From JBDKFK01 sp039798745 (lineage in GTDB: Bacteria > Patescibacteriota > Microgenomatia > UBA1406 > GWC2-37-13): a DNA stretch of 28,884 nucleotides. The position numbers and the translations under genes are program-made. Shown here piece after piece: positions 13,061 to 21,482 of this stretch; position 1 is the stretch's first letter; each line of letters opens with the position of its first letter. The stretch lies in the NCBI GenBank assembly GCA_039798745.1, contig JBDKFK010000019.1, forward strand, positions 1 to 28,884, read 5' to 3'. The notes under the pieces were generated by a model. It searched no databases. It worked only from the letters and a program-made list of their open reading frames with translations, and was not told the DNA's origin.

Positions 13061-13089
13061 ATCATAGTGGACGCTTAATACTTTGTCAA
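13061..13089 (-). promoter_or_regulatory. Sigma-70 promoter giving a leaderless mRNA
   Basis: On the minus strand TTGACA (13089-13084), 17 nt, TATGAT (13066-13061), then 7 nt to the ATG at 13053. Box match and spacing are close to ideal. Confidence 0.82.
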
Positions 13090-13104
13090 GAATGATATGC
13101 TCAG

Positions 13105-13578
13105 TTATTTTTCCAGATCTACGAACGTGTAGTGTAATGTATCCGTTGCGCCTTTCTTTCGGAATGTTTCTTTTGTAAATGACGCGTAGTCTGGGAAAAA
13201 CGCGTCGGCGTCAAACGTGTGATCTACAATAGTTAGGTACAACTTATCTACATAGGGCAACGCCTGAGTATAAATCTGAGCACCGCCGATAATAAAAATT
13301 TCTCCATAATCAAGAGATTTGGCCATATCAATGGCACCTTTAACAGAGTGAGCAACCATGCACCCTTCAGCGGTGTACGTAGGATCTCTGGAGATAATAA
13401 TATTTGTCCTGTTTGGCAATGGTTTACCTATAGATTCATATGTTTTACGTCCCAGTATTACCGGGTGGTTACTCGTGAGCTCACGGAATCTCTGCATATC
13501 TTCGGGGATACGCCACATGAGCTTATTATGTTTACCTATTCCTCTGTTATTATCGATAGCGGCTATGATACTGATCAT
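13105..13578 (-). CDS. folA: Dihydrofolate reductase
   Basis: A 157-aa DHFR that regenerates tetrahydrofolate from the dihydrofolate made by ThyA. The start MISIIAAIDNNRGIGKHNKLMW, the active-site loop, PVILGRKTYESIGKPLPNRTNI (NADPH and folate contacts) and GGAQIYTQALPYVDKLYLT are all typical. The acidic catalytic residue falls in MWRIPEDMQRF. Length is standard. It starts 9 nt after the upstream deoxyribosyltransferase-like gene and is the last gene of the dTMP block, so it recycles the folate oxidised by ThyA four genes upstream. Confidence 0.96.
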   Translation of the reverse strand: MISIIAAIDNNRGIGKHNKLMWRIPEDMQRFRELTSNHPVILGRKTYESIGKPLPNRTNIIISRDPTYTAEGCMVAHSVKGAIDMAKSLDYGEIFIIGGAQIYTQALPYVDKLYLTIVDHTFDADAFFPDYASFTKETFRKKGATDTLHYTFVDLEK

Positions 13579-13587
13579 ATAAGTATA

Positions 13588-13968
13588 TTATGCTTGCGCG
13601 TGTGCGTTTATATATTCGCTGAGCTTGGAAATGAGGTCTACGGGGCTTCCGTACTCTATAAAATCATGTGAAACCACGGTAAGAGATGATGAAATTTTAG
13701 CTCCCGTCATATATACGCAGACAATTGGTATATGAAAAACATCACTCCAACCCAACTCTATACCCTGCCCGGTCGAAGGGTATGATATCTCAGCAATAAT
13801 AAGATCACACCCTTTGTTGAAGATAAGGTTTTTAGAGTCATATGGTTCGTCGTTGAACTCATGGGGAAGAAAGAACTGATGGTTTACGTTTAATGGTGAA
13901 CTCCTAAGAGGTTTATACAAATCTTCGTGGAAGTTAAATTTTTTTGAATGTGTTACGTAAATATTCAT
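13588..13968 (-). CDS. Nucleoside 2-deoxyribosyltransferase-like protein
   Basis: A 126-aa protein with the small Rossmann-like fold of the nucleoside 2-deoxyribosyltransferase/DNPH1 group. D55 in GCDLIIAEIS and the catalytic-type Glu E71 in GQGIELGWSD match the family pattern. The family swaps bases on deoxyribonucleosides or hydrolyses deoxynucleotides. It lies between the fused kinase and DHFR, so a role in base salvage or in clearing odd deoxynucleotides is likely. TATAAT lies about 17 nt upstream, so partial independent expression is possible. The exact substrate cannot be told. Confidence 0.72.
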   Translation of the reverse strand: MNIYVTHSKKFNFHEDLYKPLRSSPLNVNHQFFLPHEFNDEPYDSKNLIFNKGCDLIIAEISYPSTGQGIELGWSDVFHIPIVCVYMTGAKISSSLTVVSHDFIEYGSPVDLISKLSEYINAHAQA

Positions 13969-13996
13969 AGTGTGGATGTATATTCATTATAGTACG

Positions 13997-15127
13997 TTAT
14001 TCCTGTGAAATAATTCTTTTCTTTATCAGTGTAGCTATTATTTTCTTATGAATCTCCTCCATAGGCGCTATGGTACCGTTTTCCGTACAGTCAATCATCA
14101 CCCAGTGCGAATGTTTCTTTGCCAGTTCCAGGTACATTGTCTGCGCGTTCGTCCGATGGTTGATATCTTTCTCATGGATATCCTGCACTTCTCCTTTTAA
14201 ATACTTCTGTGCTCCTCTCTTTTTTACAAGAGTATCGCTTATCTGCCATGGAACGTATAAATATATTACGATATCCTCACGCGGAATTTTGTGAACCTTA
14301 TACTCCAAATCCTGCTCCCAGGTTATATAGTCTTCGCGTTCCTTTGGATCGTCAAATTTAGCTCCCTGATGAGCTAAGTTAGAACTTACGTATCTATTCG
14401 CTATAATATATTCACCCCGCTTTAGAGCTCCTTCCATCTCATGCTTTACCGATGCTCTATCCAGAGCATACGCGAGTGAAGCAAGGTACGGAGAAACTTC
14501 CTGGACATTCCCAAACTCACCTCTAAGATACTTAGCTACCGTCTTTCCATGAAATGACTGATAATACTGGGGGAAATCAAAATATGTGACAGGAATCTTT
14601 TTCTTTTTAAGATAGGTTATAAGCATCTTTGCCTGTGTCGTTTTACCTGAACCATCTCCTCCGTCTATGACCACAAACTTACCTTTTTTCTTATTGGTGG
14701 TCGCCACGTGTTGAAGAAACTCCTTCATTTTGAAATGTCCGTTATCACCGTTGTAGTACTCGAGGAACAACCTGTCAGACGGATTGCCTACAATCATCGG
14801 CGAAATAACATCCTCTTCTCCCGCGTGAACAAGTGCCAGAACAGGTTTATTCTGAGTCAACGCGTATACAATTTCACCGCCCACTCCGTGTGAAGCGTTG
14901 GTTACCTCGGCAATTACCGCATCGGCTCCGTCAATATGCTCTTTCTGGCGTAGAAATATCTCCTCGGCGGTAAGTGTTTTATCTTTCTCTAGTAGCTTTG
15001 GATTCACTACCTGCTCACCGGACACTATTAATACATTGAGGCGTTTTAAGGCCTGATATAGTTTCTTGTATCGTTTTATTACCTCAGGAGATACTGATGT
15101 TGAGGCAGTAAAGTATATTTTTAACAT
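13997..15127 (-). CDS. tmk: Deoxyribosyltransferase-like domain fused to thymidylate kinase
   Basis: A 376-aa two-domain protein. Residues 1-135 form a nucleoside 2-deoxyribosyltransferase-like domain (MLKIYFTAS; DGADAVIAEVTNASHGVGGE with the catalytic-type Glu at 85). Residues 148-376 are a thymidylate kinase: P-loop GGDGSGKTT (156-164), YFDFPQYYQSFHG for dTMP binding and NRYVSSNLAHQGAK (N replaces the usual D of the DRY motif). The kinase makes dTDP from dTMP. It starts 3 nt after thyA, which makes dTMP, and is followed by a second, free deoxyribosyltransferase-like gene. The fusion suggests substrate passing or base editing at the dTMP step, which is inference. Confidence 0.9.
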   Translation of the reverse strand: MLKIYFTASTSVSPEVIKRYKKLYQALKRLNVLIVSGEQVVNPKLLEKDKTLTAEEIFLRQKEHIDGADAVIAEVTNASHGVGGEIVYALTQNKPVLALVHAGEEDVISPMIVGNPSDRLFLEYYNGDNGHFKMKEFLQHVATTNKKKGKFVVIDGGDGSGKTTQAKMLITYLKKKKIPVTYFDFPQYYQSFHGKTVAKYLRGEFGNVQEVSPYLASLAYALDRASVKHEMEGALKRGEYIIANRYVSSNLAHQGAKFDDPKEREDYITWEQDLEYKVHKIPREDIVIYLYVPWQISDTLVKKRGAQKYLKGEVQDIHEKDINHRTNAQTMYLELAKKHSHWVMIDCTENGTIAPMEEIHKKIIATLIKKRIISQE

Positions 15128-15130
15128 ATG

Positions 15131-16045
15131 TTATACAGCAACCGGTGCTTTTATCGGCGGATGAGGCTCATAATTTTGTAATGTGAAATCTTCGTACGTA
15201 AAATCATTTATATTCTTGACTGAGGAACGTATATTCATTGTAGGCAGTGGACGAATATCACGCGAGATCTGTAGCTTTGCCTGTTCAAAATGGTTGCTGT
15301 ACAGATGAGCATCAGCCATAGTATGTATATACTCTCCAACCTGCAGGCCTGTAACCTGAGCCACCATCATCGTTAAGAGACTATAACTGGCAATGTTAAA
15401 AGGCGCGCCTAAGAATAGATCATTACTGCGCATATACAGCTGACAGGAAAGTTTATTGTCTACAACATAAAACTGAAAAAGGGTGTGGCAGGGAGGCAGG
15501 CCTCCATGTTTGACAATATCACCAATCTCAGCAGGGTTCCATGCCGTGACTATGAGCCGTCGTGAAAAAGGATTTTTCTTTATCTGGTCTATGACATCGG
15601 CTATTTGATCAATCTCTTTCCCATCGGGGGTTTTCCAGTGTCGCCACTGAACTCCATACACAGGTCCCAGGTCTCCCCACTGAGCGGCAAACGACTCATC
15701 CTCTTTAATCTGTTTAATGAACTCCTCCTGAGTCATAGCAGTTTTTTTATCCTTTTGGGCTTCACGATAATGTTTGTATGGCCAATCGTCCCAAATATGA
15801 ACTCCGTTATCAACGAGGTACTTAATATTAGAAGAGCCCTGAAGAAACCAAAGCAGCTCATGAATAATTCCTTTTATAAATACTTTTTTTGTTGTTAGTA
15901 AGGGGAATCCTTTAGAAAGATCAAACCGTATCTGACGACCGAATAGACTTTTGGTACCTGTATTGGTCCGATCATCCTTATATGCGCCGTTTGTCAGTAC
16001 GTCCTGGAGTAAATCGAGATAACCCTGCTCGCCTGTTGCTATCAT
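15131..16045 (-). CDS. thyA: Thymidylate synthase
   Basis: A 304-aa classical ThyA that methylates dUMP to dTMP using methylene-tetrahydrofolate. Visible are DDRTNTGTKSLFG with the phosphate-binding Arg, LLWFLQGSSNIKYL, the WGDLGPVYGVQWRHW region, the catalytic Cys in LPPCHTLFQFY, RSNDLFLGAPFN and the C-terminal PIKAPVAV that closes over the site. Length is closer to the longer Lactobacillus-type form because of the small-domain insertion around residues 95-120. It lies between dut, which supplies dUMP, and the fused thymidylate kinase. Spacing to the kinase is 3 nt, so one transcript is likely. Confidence 0.98.
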   Translation of the reverse strand: MIATGEQGYLDLLQDVLTNGAYKDDRTNTGTKSLFGRQIRFDLSKGFPLLTTKKVFIKGIIHELLWFLQGSSNIKYLVDNGVHIWDDWPYKHYREAQKDKKTAMTQEEFIKQIKEDESFAAQWGDLGPVYGVQWRHWKTPDGKEIDQIADVIDQIKKNPFSRRLIVTAWNPAEIGDIVKHGGLPPCHTLFQFYVVDNKLSCQLYMRSNDLFLGAPFNIASYSLLTMMVAQVTGLQVGEYIHTMADAHLYSNHFEQAKLQISRDIRPLPTMNIRSSVKNINDFTYEDFTLQNYEPHPPIKAPVAV

Positions 16046-16077
16046 ATGTATATAAACAAACTTATCACAGAGCCCCG

Positions 16078-16512
16078 TTACTTTCCTGTTGAACCAAATC
16101 CGCCACGGGATTCTTCGTTCATAGACTCAACCTGCTTGAACTGCTCAACTTTCTCTATTTTTACAAGTATTGCCTGCGCAATACGTTCACCCCGTTCTAT
16201 ATGTACATCTTCCTGAGAAAAGTTTAACACCTGCACACCCAGCTCGTCTTTGTCGCCGCAGTAGTCATGATCAATAACGCCGATACCATTAGCCAGCATG
16301 AGATTTTTTTTCAGAGGAAGAGAGCTGCGTGATGCTAGCATGAGAAAGTACCCCTCAGGTATCTTTACAATAAAGTTGGCAGGGATGATCGTAGGTTTGA
16401 ATGGTGGAACAACCATCTCAGTTCGCGCGTAAAGATCAAAGGCAACCGATCCGTTGGTTTGGTATTTGGGCAAAGGAAGAGTTTTATCGACGAGTTTGAT
16501 AGTAAGATTCAT
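16078..16512 (-). CDS. dut: dUTP diphosphatase
   Basis: A 144-aa trimeric dUTPase that cleaves dUTP to dUMP and pyrophosphate, keeping uracil out of DNA and feeding ThyA. All five motifs are seen: VAFDLYA (1), SRSSLP (2), NGIGVIDHDYCGD (3), RGERIAQAIL (4) and RGGFGSTGK (5). The sequence ends right after motif 5, as usual. It heads the dTMP block. Its promoter TTGTAG-N17-TAGGAT ends 7 nt before the ATG, so the mRNA should be leaderless. Confidence 0.97.
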   Translation of the reverse strand: MNLTIKLVDKTLPLPKYQTNGSVAFDLYARTEMVVPPFKPTIIPANFIVKIPEGYFLMLASRSSLPLKKNLMLANGIGVIDHDYCGDKDELGVQVLNFSQEDVHIERGERIAQAILVKIEKVEQFKQVESMNEESRGGFGSTGK

Positions 16513-16519
16513 GGCTTTT

Positions 16520-16548
16520 ATCCTAACATCTTCTCAAATCACCTACAA
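16520..16548 (-). promoter_or_regulatory. dut promoter, leaderless
   Basis: Minus-strand TTGTAG (16548-16543), 17 nt, TGT-extended TAGGAT (16525-16520), then 7 nt to the dut ATG. It probably drives dut, thyA, the fused kinase, the second deoxyribosyltransferase-like gene and folA. Confidence 0.7.
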
Positions 16549-16573
16549 GAGGACGAACTATATCAATACTAAG

Positions 16574-17365
16574 TTAGGGTGAAACCGTGCCCATATCTTC
16601 AAGTTGGAACGTACCGTCGTCTTTAAACTTTACGGAAAATATAGGAAGCCCTCCCGCAAGACGCTTGGCTGTTTCCATGAGATGATCGTCTGATACCTGC
16701 GAGACTGATTCATACAGATACTCTTCACCCAACCCCTCCGCAAGTTTAATCACCCCTTCTGCCACCAATCGCTCGCATAGCTCCACATGACGCGCGTCAA
16801 CAAGCGATTTATGCGCAACAAAAGCCTGTACAGGTAATGACCCATCATCTGTCTGTAACTGTGCCTGTGGCAGGATACCGTACGGTCCATTTACGATAAA
16901 TACCGCGGCTTCGTGGTGATCACCCTGTAATACCACCTCTTTTGCGCCTTTCTTGAGAGATTTTTGAACAAGGTTGTTTATGGTTTTTATGTTATCCTCA
17001 GTAAGATTATATGTTGCCGGATCAAGACGCATCTGCTTAAGGTGACCACATCCTGCGCACCCAACTGCATCTTTCGCGTGAGTGTCTGTATGGAATCCCA
17101 GATGTTCATATCCGCCAACAATATCTGTCAGTATGTTCATACACTTCTCCGCGTCGATCTCAAAGCCGTATATGTTTGAGGCCGCAATAAAGATAGCTAA
17201 TTCTCCGGCATCTCCGCCGGCAATAGCCATCGCGGGAAGGGTGTTATTACTCTCATACCGTCCATCAATACAGCGACTGTAATACTTTGTACTATGATTC
17301 AGATCATAGGTCGCGTTATGAATATACTCCTGAGCCTGGGTTAGTGTTAATATAAATTTATCCAT
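16574..17365 (-). CDS. Zeta-type (cadmium-class) carbonic anhydrase-like protein
   Basis: A 263-aa protein with the metal-site pattern of carbonic anhydrases of the diatom cadmium (zeta) class. C32-I-D34-G-R36 gives the first thiolate and the Asp-Arg pair, HTDTH (92-96) gives the His ligand, and GCAGCGHLK (C103, C106) gives the second thiolate. GGDAGEL (50-56) and VVLQGDHHEAAVF (144-156) resemble other conserved stretches. It would interconvert CO2 and bicarbonate with Zn or Cd. No signal peptide is seen, so it is cytoplasmic. The ATG at 17365 is preferred: TATAAT (17380-17375) lies 9 nt upstream, overlapping a GTG that would extend the frame. Family assignment is from remembered motifs, so moderate. 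Confidence 0.65.
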   Translation of the reverse strand: MDKFILTLTQAQEYIHNATYDLNHSTKYYSRCIDGRYESNNTLPAMAIAGGDAGELAIFIAASNIYGFEIDAEKCMNILTDIVGGYEHLGFHTDTHAKDAVGCAGCGHLKQMRLDPATYNLTEDNIKTINNLVQKSLKKGAKEVVLQGDHHEAAVFIVNGPYGILPQAQLQTDDGSLPVQAFVAHKSLVDARHVELCERLVAEGVIKLAEGLGEEYLYESVSQVSDDHLMETAKRLAGGLPIFSVKFKDDGTFQLEDMGTVSP

Positions 17366-17374
17366 ACAGCGATT

Positions 17375-17504
17375 ATTATACACAATCGATTATTTTTCAA
17401 TACGACATATGGTTATATGTTCCTTAATTAGGCATAATCTATAACTCATAACAATTTTTTGACAACTGCTCACATTTTTTGATATAGCGTAAGTATGCTA
17501 GAAT
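17375..17504. promoter_or_regulatory. Divergent promoters of carbonic anhydrase-like gene and glycosyltransferase
   Basis: Leftward TATAAT (17380-17375) ends 9 nt before ATG 17365. Rightward TGC-TAGAAT (17496-17504) ends 6 nt before ATG 17511. Both imply leaderless or nearly leaderless mRNAs. TTGACA at 17459-17464, 18 nt before TATAGC, may be a second rightward promoter. Confidence 0.55.
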
Positions 17505-17510
17505 AAATCC

Positions 17511-18560
17511 ATGAACACTAAGGTTTATGCCTATGACCCCACCTTAAACGACTCATTAAGTGCCGTGCGAGGCATTGGCAGGTATCTTGCAACCTTACGG
17601 CAATCGTTTGATAGTACGCTAACATTTACGGGAGATATAAAGAGCGTTCAGATGAATTCTATATTTCTCAACCCGTTCTATGATTTTCTCAAGCCGCCAC
17701 TCACCTATAGACGCATAGCAAACTGGCAGCTTACGGTTATACACGACCTTATCCCTCTCAAATATTCCCGTAAATTCCCCGCAGGCATACGGGGTAACTT
17801 ACATATTATCCTAAACAGTTTTCTGCTGAAACATTATGACGTTATAATTACCGACTCCTACGCGAGTCAGCACGATATCCATATGCTTCTGCATATTGAT
17901 AAACAGCGCATTCATATAGCCTATCCACCGCTCTCATCTTCATTTCTTGACGCAGTCAAACAAAAATATAATGAAACCATCCTTGACGCATTCCGGCTGC
18001 CTAAAAATGGCTATTGTATCTATGTTGGCGATGCAACCTGGAATAAGAACCTCATTCATATCGCGCAGGCGGTAAAAATAGCTAATATTCCATGTGTCTT
18101 TGTGGGTAAAGTATTCGAAAAACGTAACGGAGGCAACTTAAACCATCCATGGATGAGTGAGCTCAGGGAGTTTATCAGAATAACCCGCGGTGATAAACGG
18201 TTCATCTTTCCCGGCTTCGTAACTGATGAGCAGCTTGTGGCATTGTATGAACATGCTAAACTGAACATTCTTGTATCTCGTGATGAAGGCCTCGGATACT
18301 CTTTTATAGAGGCTGCCGCTTGCGCGACACCCTCCGTACTTGCTGACATACCTGTATTTCATGAGACGGCTCAGGATGCCGCACTATTTGCGGACCCTGA
18401 GGATCCTAAAGATATAGCAACCAGAATATCAACGCTCTTTAATAGTCCTGCCATGGCACGTAACATAGGTGTACTAGCCAAACAGAGATCGGGATTTTTT
18501 TCTATCGAAACATTTAAACAAACTCTTTCTGATCTGCTATATAATGGATATAATCCATGA
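17511..18560 (+). CDS. Family 4-type glycosyltransferase
   Basis: A 349-aa GT-B fold glycosyltransferase, probably retaining family GT4. The N-terminal acceptor domain includes VRGIGRYLATL and LTVIHDLIPLKY. The donor domain shows YVGDATWNKNL, IFPGFVTDEQLVALYEHA and the nucleotide-sugar motif DEGLGYSFIEAAAC, with both Glu of the EX7E pattern. No membrane segment is seen, so it acts on the cytoplasmic face, building a surface glycan or glycolipid. The sugar cannot be told. Its stop overlaps the start of the surface protein by 4 nt (ATGA), which suggests joint work on the envelope. Confidence 0.92.
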   Translation: MNTKVYAYDPTLNDSLSAVRGIGRYLATLRQSFDSTLTFTGDIKSVQMNSIFLNPFYDFLKPPLTYRRIANWQLTVIHDLIPLKYSRKFPAGIRGNLHIILNSFLLKHYDVIITDSYASQHDIHMLLHIDKQRIHIAYPPLSSSFLDAVKQKYNETILDAFRLPKNGYCIYVGDATWNKNLIHIAQAVKIANIPCVFVGKVFEKRNGGNLNHPWMSELREFIRITRGDKRFIFPGFVTDEQLVALYEHAKLNILVSRDEGLGYSFIEAAACATPSVLADIPVFHETAQDAALFADPEDPKDIATRISTLFNSPAMARNIGVLAKQRSGFFSIETFKQTLSDLLYNGYNP

Positions 18561-20158
18561 AGAACGTCACTCATAAAGCCACTGCTACATTTGGTTTTGC
18601 CCTTATCTGTTTATATGTCCTCGCCTCTACATTGATTGTGAAGCCAATTCTTGCTGCACTTTCTGAAAGTAGTCAGTACCAGTTAACCACCCACACCCTC
18701 AGCCCTGCCGGCGTAACGGGAGTTTTTCAATGGATTGTTATGGACTCAAACGGCAAAAGTCATGTGGTATATCTTAACCAACTGGGCAATACCGACTCAA
18801 AGATTGAGTACGTTAATAACCTGACAGGATCGTATGGGGCAGTACAAGATCTTGCTGTGGATGGGAGTATGGCAAGTCGTCCTTCAATTGCCATCTCAGG
18901 GAATACTCTTCATGTCGCGTACACAGCCGTAAACACAACTCAGCTTTTTTATCAGCAAGGGACCATAAACGGAACGACAGTAACGTGGTCGGCCCGCCAA
19001 GTTATATCAACCGGAACGGGCTTGTATGATGGTCGAGTCGCGGCAGATAGCCAGGGTAATGCGCATATAGTATGGTTGAGCCGTAAGTGCGGAGCTACAT
19101 CAACTGTTTCCAATGTATATTACCGTGAACGCTTCGCGAATGGTACGCTCGGTCCAGAAAGTGCGCCTATCGCTGATTGTTTAGGACAGGATAGACCTCA
19201 TGTTACTGTTACAAGCGGTGGAACTGTTCATGTGGTGTTTCAGCATGCCGGTGAAGCTTACTACGGACGCAAAGAAAGTACCGGATGGACAACCCAAAAT
19301 ATCTCTAACAATGCCAGTAATTCCACTAATCCAAGAATCGCCACCAACGGCACACAACTTTTTTTGAGCTGGGATAATGATATTCCTGGAAATGTTCATG
19401 ATGTTTTTGTTAAGTACTCAAATGACGGTGGTAACACCTGGTCTTCCTCCATAGGAATCGGTCAACGGGTTGGCAACGAGGCCGACGCGTTTATGTCCTG
19501 GAACTCTAGTACAAATAGAATGTATGTAGTATGGGATGATAATACTGACGGGACCGGAGGAAGAGCGGATATATTTGCGCGAGAAATGGATACATCGGGA
19601 TCACTTAGTGACCCTATCAGATTAACGTGTGACCTCGGCAGTTCCAAGTCTCCTATAATAGCAACATCAGGTACTCAGGCAGAAGTAGTATGGCAGGCGC
19701 TGGTTAACGGCACCTGGACAGTATATGGCATCAGTGCACAGATAGGAAACGGTCTCAGCACTACAGGCTGCGCTCCTGTTGCACCCGGCGTTCCCACAGC
19801 CACACCTACCCCAGGTGGTCCTGCCCCCACGAATACACCCACTATAACACCACTTCCTACCTATACACCCATCCCAACAGATACTCCAGCTCTCACTGCG
19901 ACACCCGGTTGTACAAACTGTTATTTCAGACCACCCTATCTGTTAGACGATGAACCAAAACAGGAAGATTATATTTTTTATATCGTCTTCGCTGCGGTAT
20001 ATATAATGACTATTCATTTCGCCATCGCCATAAGTAAAGAGTTCAAGATTCACCTTATGGTGGCGTGCTTTGTTCTGGGCTTTGTAGTGGGTTATTTCAT
20101 GAAATCTCTCACCGTAGGATTTGTAGTCGCTATAGTTCTTTCTTTATTCCTGTGGTAA
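18557..20158 (+). CDS. Surface protein with propeller-like repeats and C-terminal membrane bundle
   Basis: A 533-aa envelope protein. An N-terminal membrane segment or signal (about 11-33) leads to a large beta-rich region (about 40-405) with repeated SxDGGxTW-like units such as YSNDGGNTWSSSIG and many LHVAYTAV/AHIVWLS/VHVVFQHA strands, resembling sialidase-type propeller repeats. A Thr/Pro linker (about 410-455, with PTATPTPGGPAPTNTP) comes next, then three C-terminal membrane helices (about 472-533). No sialidase catalytic set was confirmed, so a binding or adhesion role is as likely as an enzyme. It overlaps the glycosyltransferase by 4 nt and tatD, convergent, by 15 nt. Confidence 0.82.
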   Translation: MKNVTHKATATFGFALICLYVLASTLIVKPILAALSESSQYQLTTHTLSPAGVTGVFQWIVMDSNGKSHVVYLNQLGNTDSKIEYVNNLTGSYGAVQDLAVDGSMASRPSIAISGNTLHVAYTAVNTTQLFYQQGTINGTTVTWSARQVISTGTGLYDGRVAADSQGNAHIVWLSRKCGATSTVSNVYYRERFANGTLGPESAPIADCLGQDRPHVTVTSGGTVHVVFQHAGEAYYGRKESTGWTTQNISNNASNSTNPRIATNGTQLFLSWDNDIPGNVHDVFVKYSNDGGNTWSSSIGIGQRVGNEADAFMSWNSSTNRMYVVWDDNTDGTGGRADIFAREMDTSGSLSDPIRLTCDLGSSKSPIIATSGTQAEVVWQALVNGTWTVYGISAQIGNGLSTTGCAPVAPGVPTATPTPGGPAPTNTPTITPLPTYTPIPTDTPALTATPGCTNCYFRPPYLLDDEPKQEDYIFYIVFAAVYIMTIHFAIAISKEFKIHLMVACFVLGFVVGYFMKSLTVGFVVAIVLSLFLW

Positions 20159-21004
20159 TGAATCGAGAGCGAATAAACGCATACTGTTGGCTTTAGTGAC
20201 CTCGATTAGCTGTTCCACACTTACATTCTTTAGCTGCGCAACCAACTCGGCCGTGATACGTACATTTGAAGGTCTATTGGGGTATTTCTTTTGCGACCTC
20301 AATGGTTCGGGCAGCAAAAATGGAGCATCCGTCTCAAGTACTAACATTTCCAGGGGAACGGTTTTGATAAAATCCTGTTTCTCTGGTACATAGGTAACAT
20401 CGCCATCTATACCAATAAACATCTTATGTTCCTTGGCAAACGTCAGCAACTCAGCATCTGGCTCACAACAATGAAAAACAGTGCGGTGCTCCAGGCCTCT
20501 GTTCCACAAATTTTTGAGAATCGGGAGCATCTCTTGCTTGGCTTCGCGATTGTGAAGAATAAGGCTTTTTGATTTGCGAACGGCAAGTTCAACCTGACGC
20601 TGAAACAGCTCCACCTGTAGTGAAATGAACCGTTCATCAACATGGTACTCAACATACTTCGTCTCTTCGTAGATGTGCCTGTCCAATCCCACTTCCCCAA
20701 CAGCCAGAACGTTTGTCTCATCCAAAAGTGTTTCTATAGCAGCTAAATCACTCTCAATGTTTGGGGGATTTGGCTGTTGTTGTACATTCGGAAGCAGGTA
20801 TTGATATACATGATGGGGATGAATCCCGACCGCAGCATACAGGTTATCATATTGCCGGCTCAACTCAATAGCTCGCTCTGATGTTTTTACATCAGTGCCA
20901 GGCATCATGATATGAGTAACGCCTGCTGTGTGAGCTTCTGCAAGAGTCTCCTCGACTGTTTTTTTGAACGCCTTAAAATTGAGATGGCAATGAGTATCAA
21001 ACAT
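20144..21004 (-). CDS. tatD: TatD-family metal-dependent DNase
   Basis: A 286-aa TIM-barrel hydrolase of the TatD family. Metal ligands are visible as MFDTHCHL (HxH), E103 in VGEVGLD, H in ILHNRE, H in VFHCCE and the final Asp in VLETDAPFLLPEP. The family has 3'-5' exonuclease or deacylase-like activities; DNA repair or turnover is likely here. A short insert with PNVQQQPNPPNIE sits near residues 70-85. TATAAT (21019-21014) ends 9 nt before the ATG. It diverges from rpiB with only 35 bp between starts and converges on the surface protein with a 15-nt overlap. Confidence 0.94.
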   Translation of the reverse strand: MFDTHCHLNFKAFKKTVEETLAEAHTAGVTHIMMPGTDVKTSERAIELSRQYDNLYAAVGIHPHHVYQYLLPNVQQQPNPPNIESDLAAIETLLDETNVLAVGEVGLDRHIYEETKYVEYHVDERFISLQVELFQRQVELAVRKSKSLILHNREAKQEMLPILKNLWNRGLEHRTVFHCCEPDAELLTFAKEHKMFIGIDGDVTYVPEKQDFIKTVPLEMLVLETDAPFLLPEPLRSQKKYPNRPSNVRITAELVAQLKNVSVEQLIEVTKANSMRLFALDSLPQE

Positions 21005-21013
21005 ACTGAAATA

Positions 21014-21033
21014 ATTATATCGTGTGCTATACT
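21014..21033. promoter_or_regulatory. Divergent tatD/rpiB promoters
   Basis: Leftward TATAAT (21019-21014) and rightward TGC-TATACT (21025-21033) lie in a 35-bp gap. rpiB starts 6 nt after its -10 box and tatD 9 nt after its own, so both mRNAs should be leaderless or nearly so. Polymerases cannot occupy both at once. Confidence 0.68.
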
Positions 21034-21039
21034 AAAAGT

Positions 21040-21480
21040 ATGACGATCTTCATCGGTGCTGACCACCGGGGTTTTGATCTTAAGAATAAATTAATGGAGT
21101 ATCTCCAGGAGAAGAATATTCGTATTGAGGACATGGGCGATTATGAATATGTAGCAAACGACGATTACATTGACTACGCGCAGAAAGTTGCCCAGGCAGT
21201 ATTACAGAAACCATCCGAGTATGTGGGAATTGTGGTTTGCGGCTCAGGAATAGGCGTAGCTATGGCTGCAAACAGATATCATGGCATACGCTGTGCACAG
21301 GCTTTTAGCCCGGATCAAATTCGGCATGGAAGAGAAAATGACCATGTTAATGTTCTTTCACTAGCCGCAGACTATACTGATTTTGAGACAGCAAAAAAAA
21401 TTGTAGAAACATTTCTTAACACACCGCCTAACCTTGAAGAAAAATATCTGCGCCGCGTACATAAGCTTGATCAGACATAA
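21040..21480 (+). CDS. rpiB: Ribose-5-phosphate isomerase B
   Basis: A 146-aa RpiB-family isomerase that interconverts ribose 5-phosphate and ribulose 5-phosphate in the pentose phosphate pathway. MTIFIGADHRGFDLK (substrate Asp-His), the anion-hole motif VCGSGIGVAMAANRYHGIR with the catalytic Cys, and ENDHVNVLSLAADY are present. The usual HND is END here. The ATG at 21040 follows a TATACT box by 6 nt, so the six-codon upstream extension from 21022 would overlap the promoter and is rejected. It ends 2 nt from the convergent dprA stop. Confidence 0.95.
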   Translation: MTIFIGADHRGFDLKNKLMEYLQEKNIRIEDMGDYEYVANDDYIDYAQKVAQAVLQKPSEYVGIVVCGSGIGVAMAANRYHGIRCAQAFSPDQIRHGRENDHVNVLSLAADYTDFETAKKIVETFLNTPPNLEEKYLRRVHKLDQT

Positions 21481-21482
21481 AC

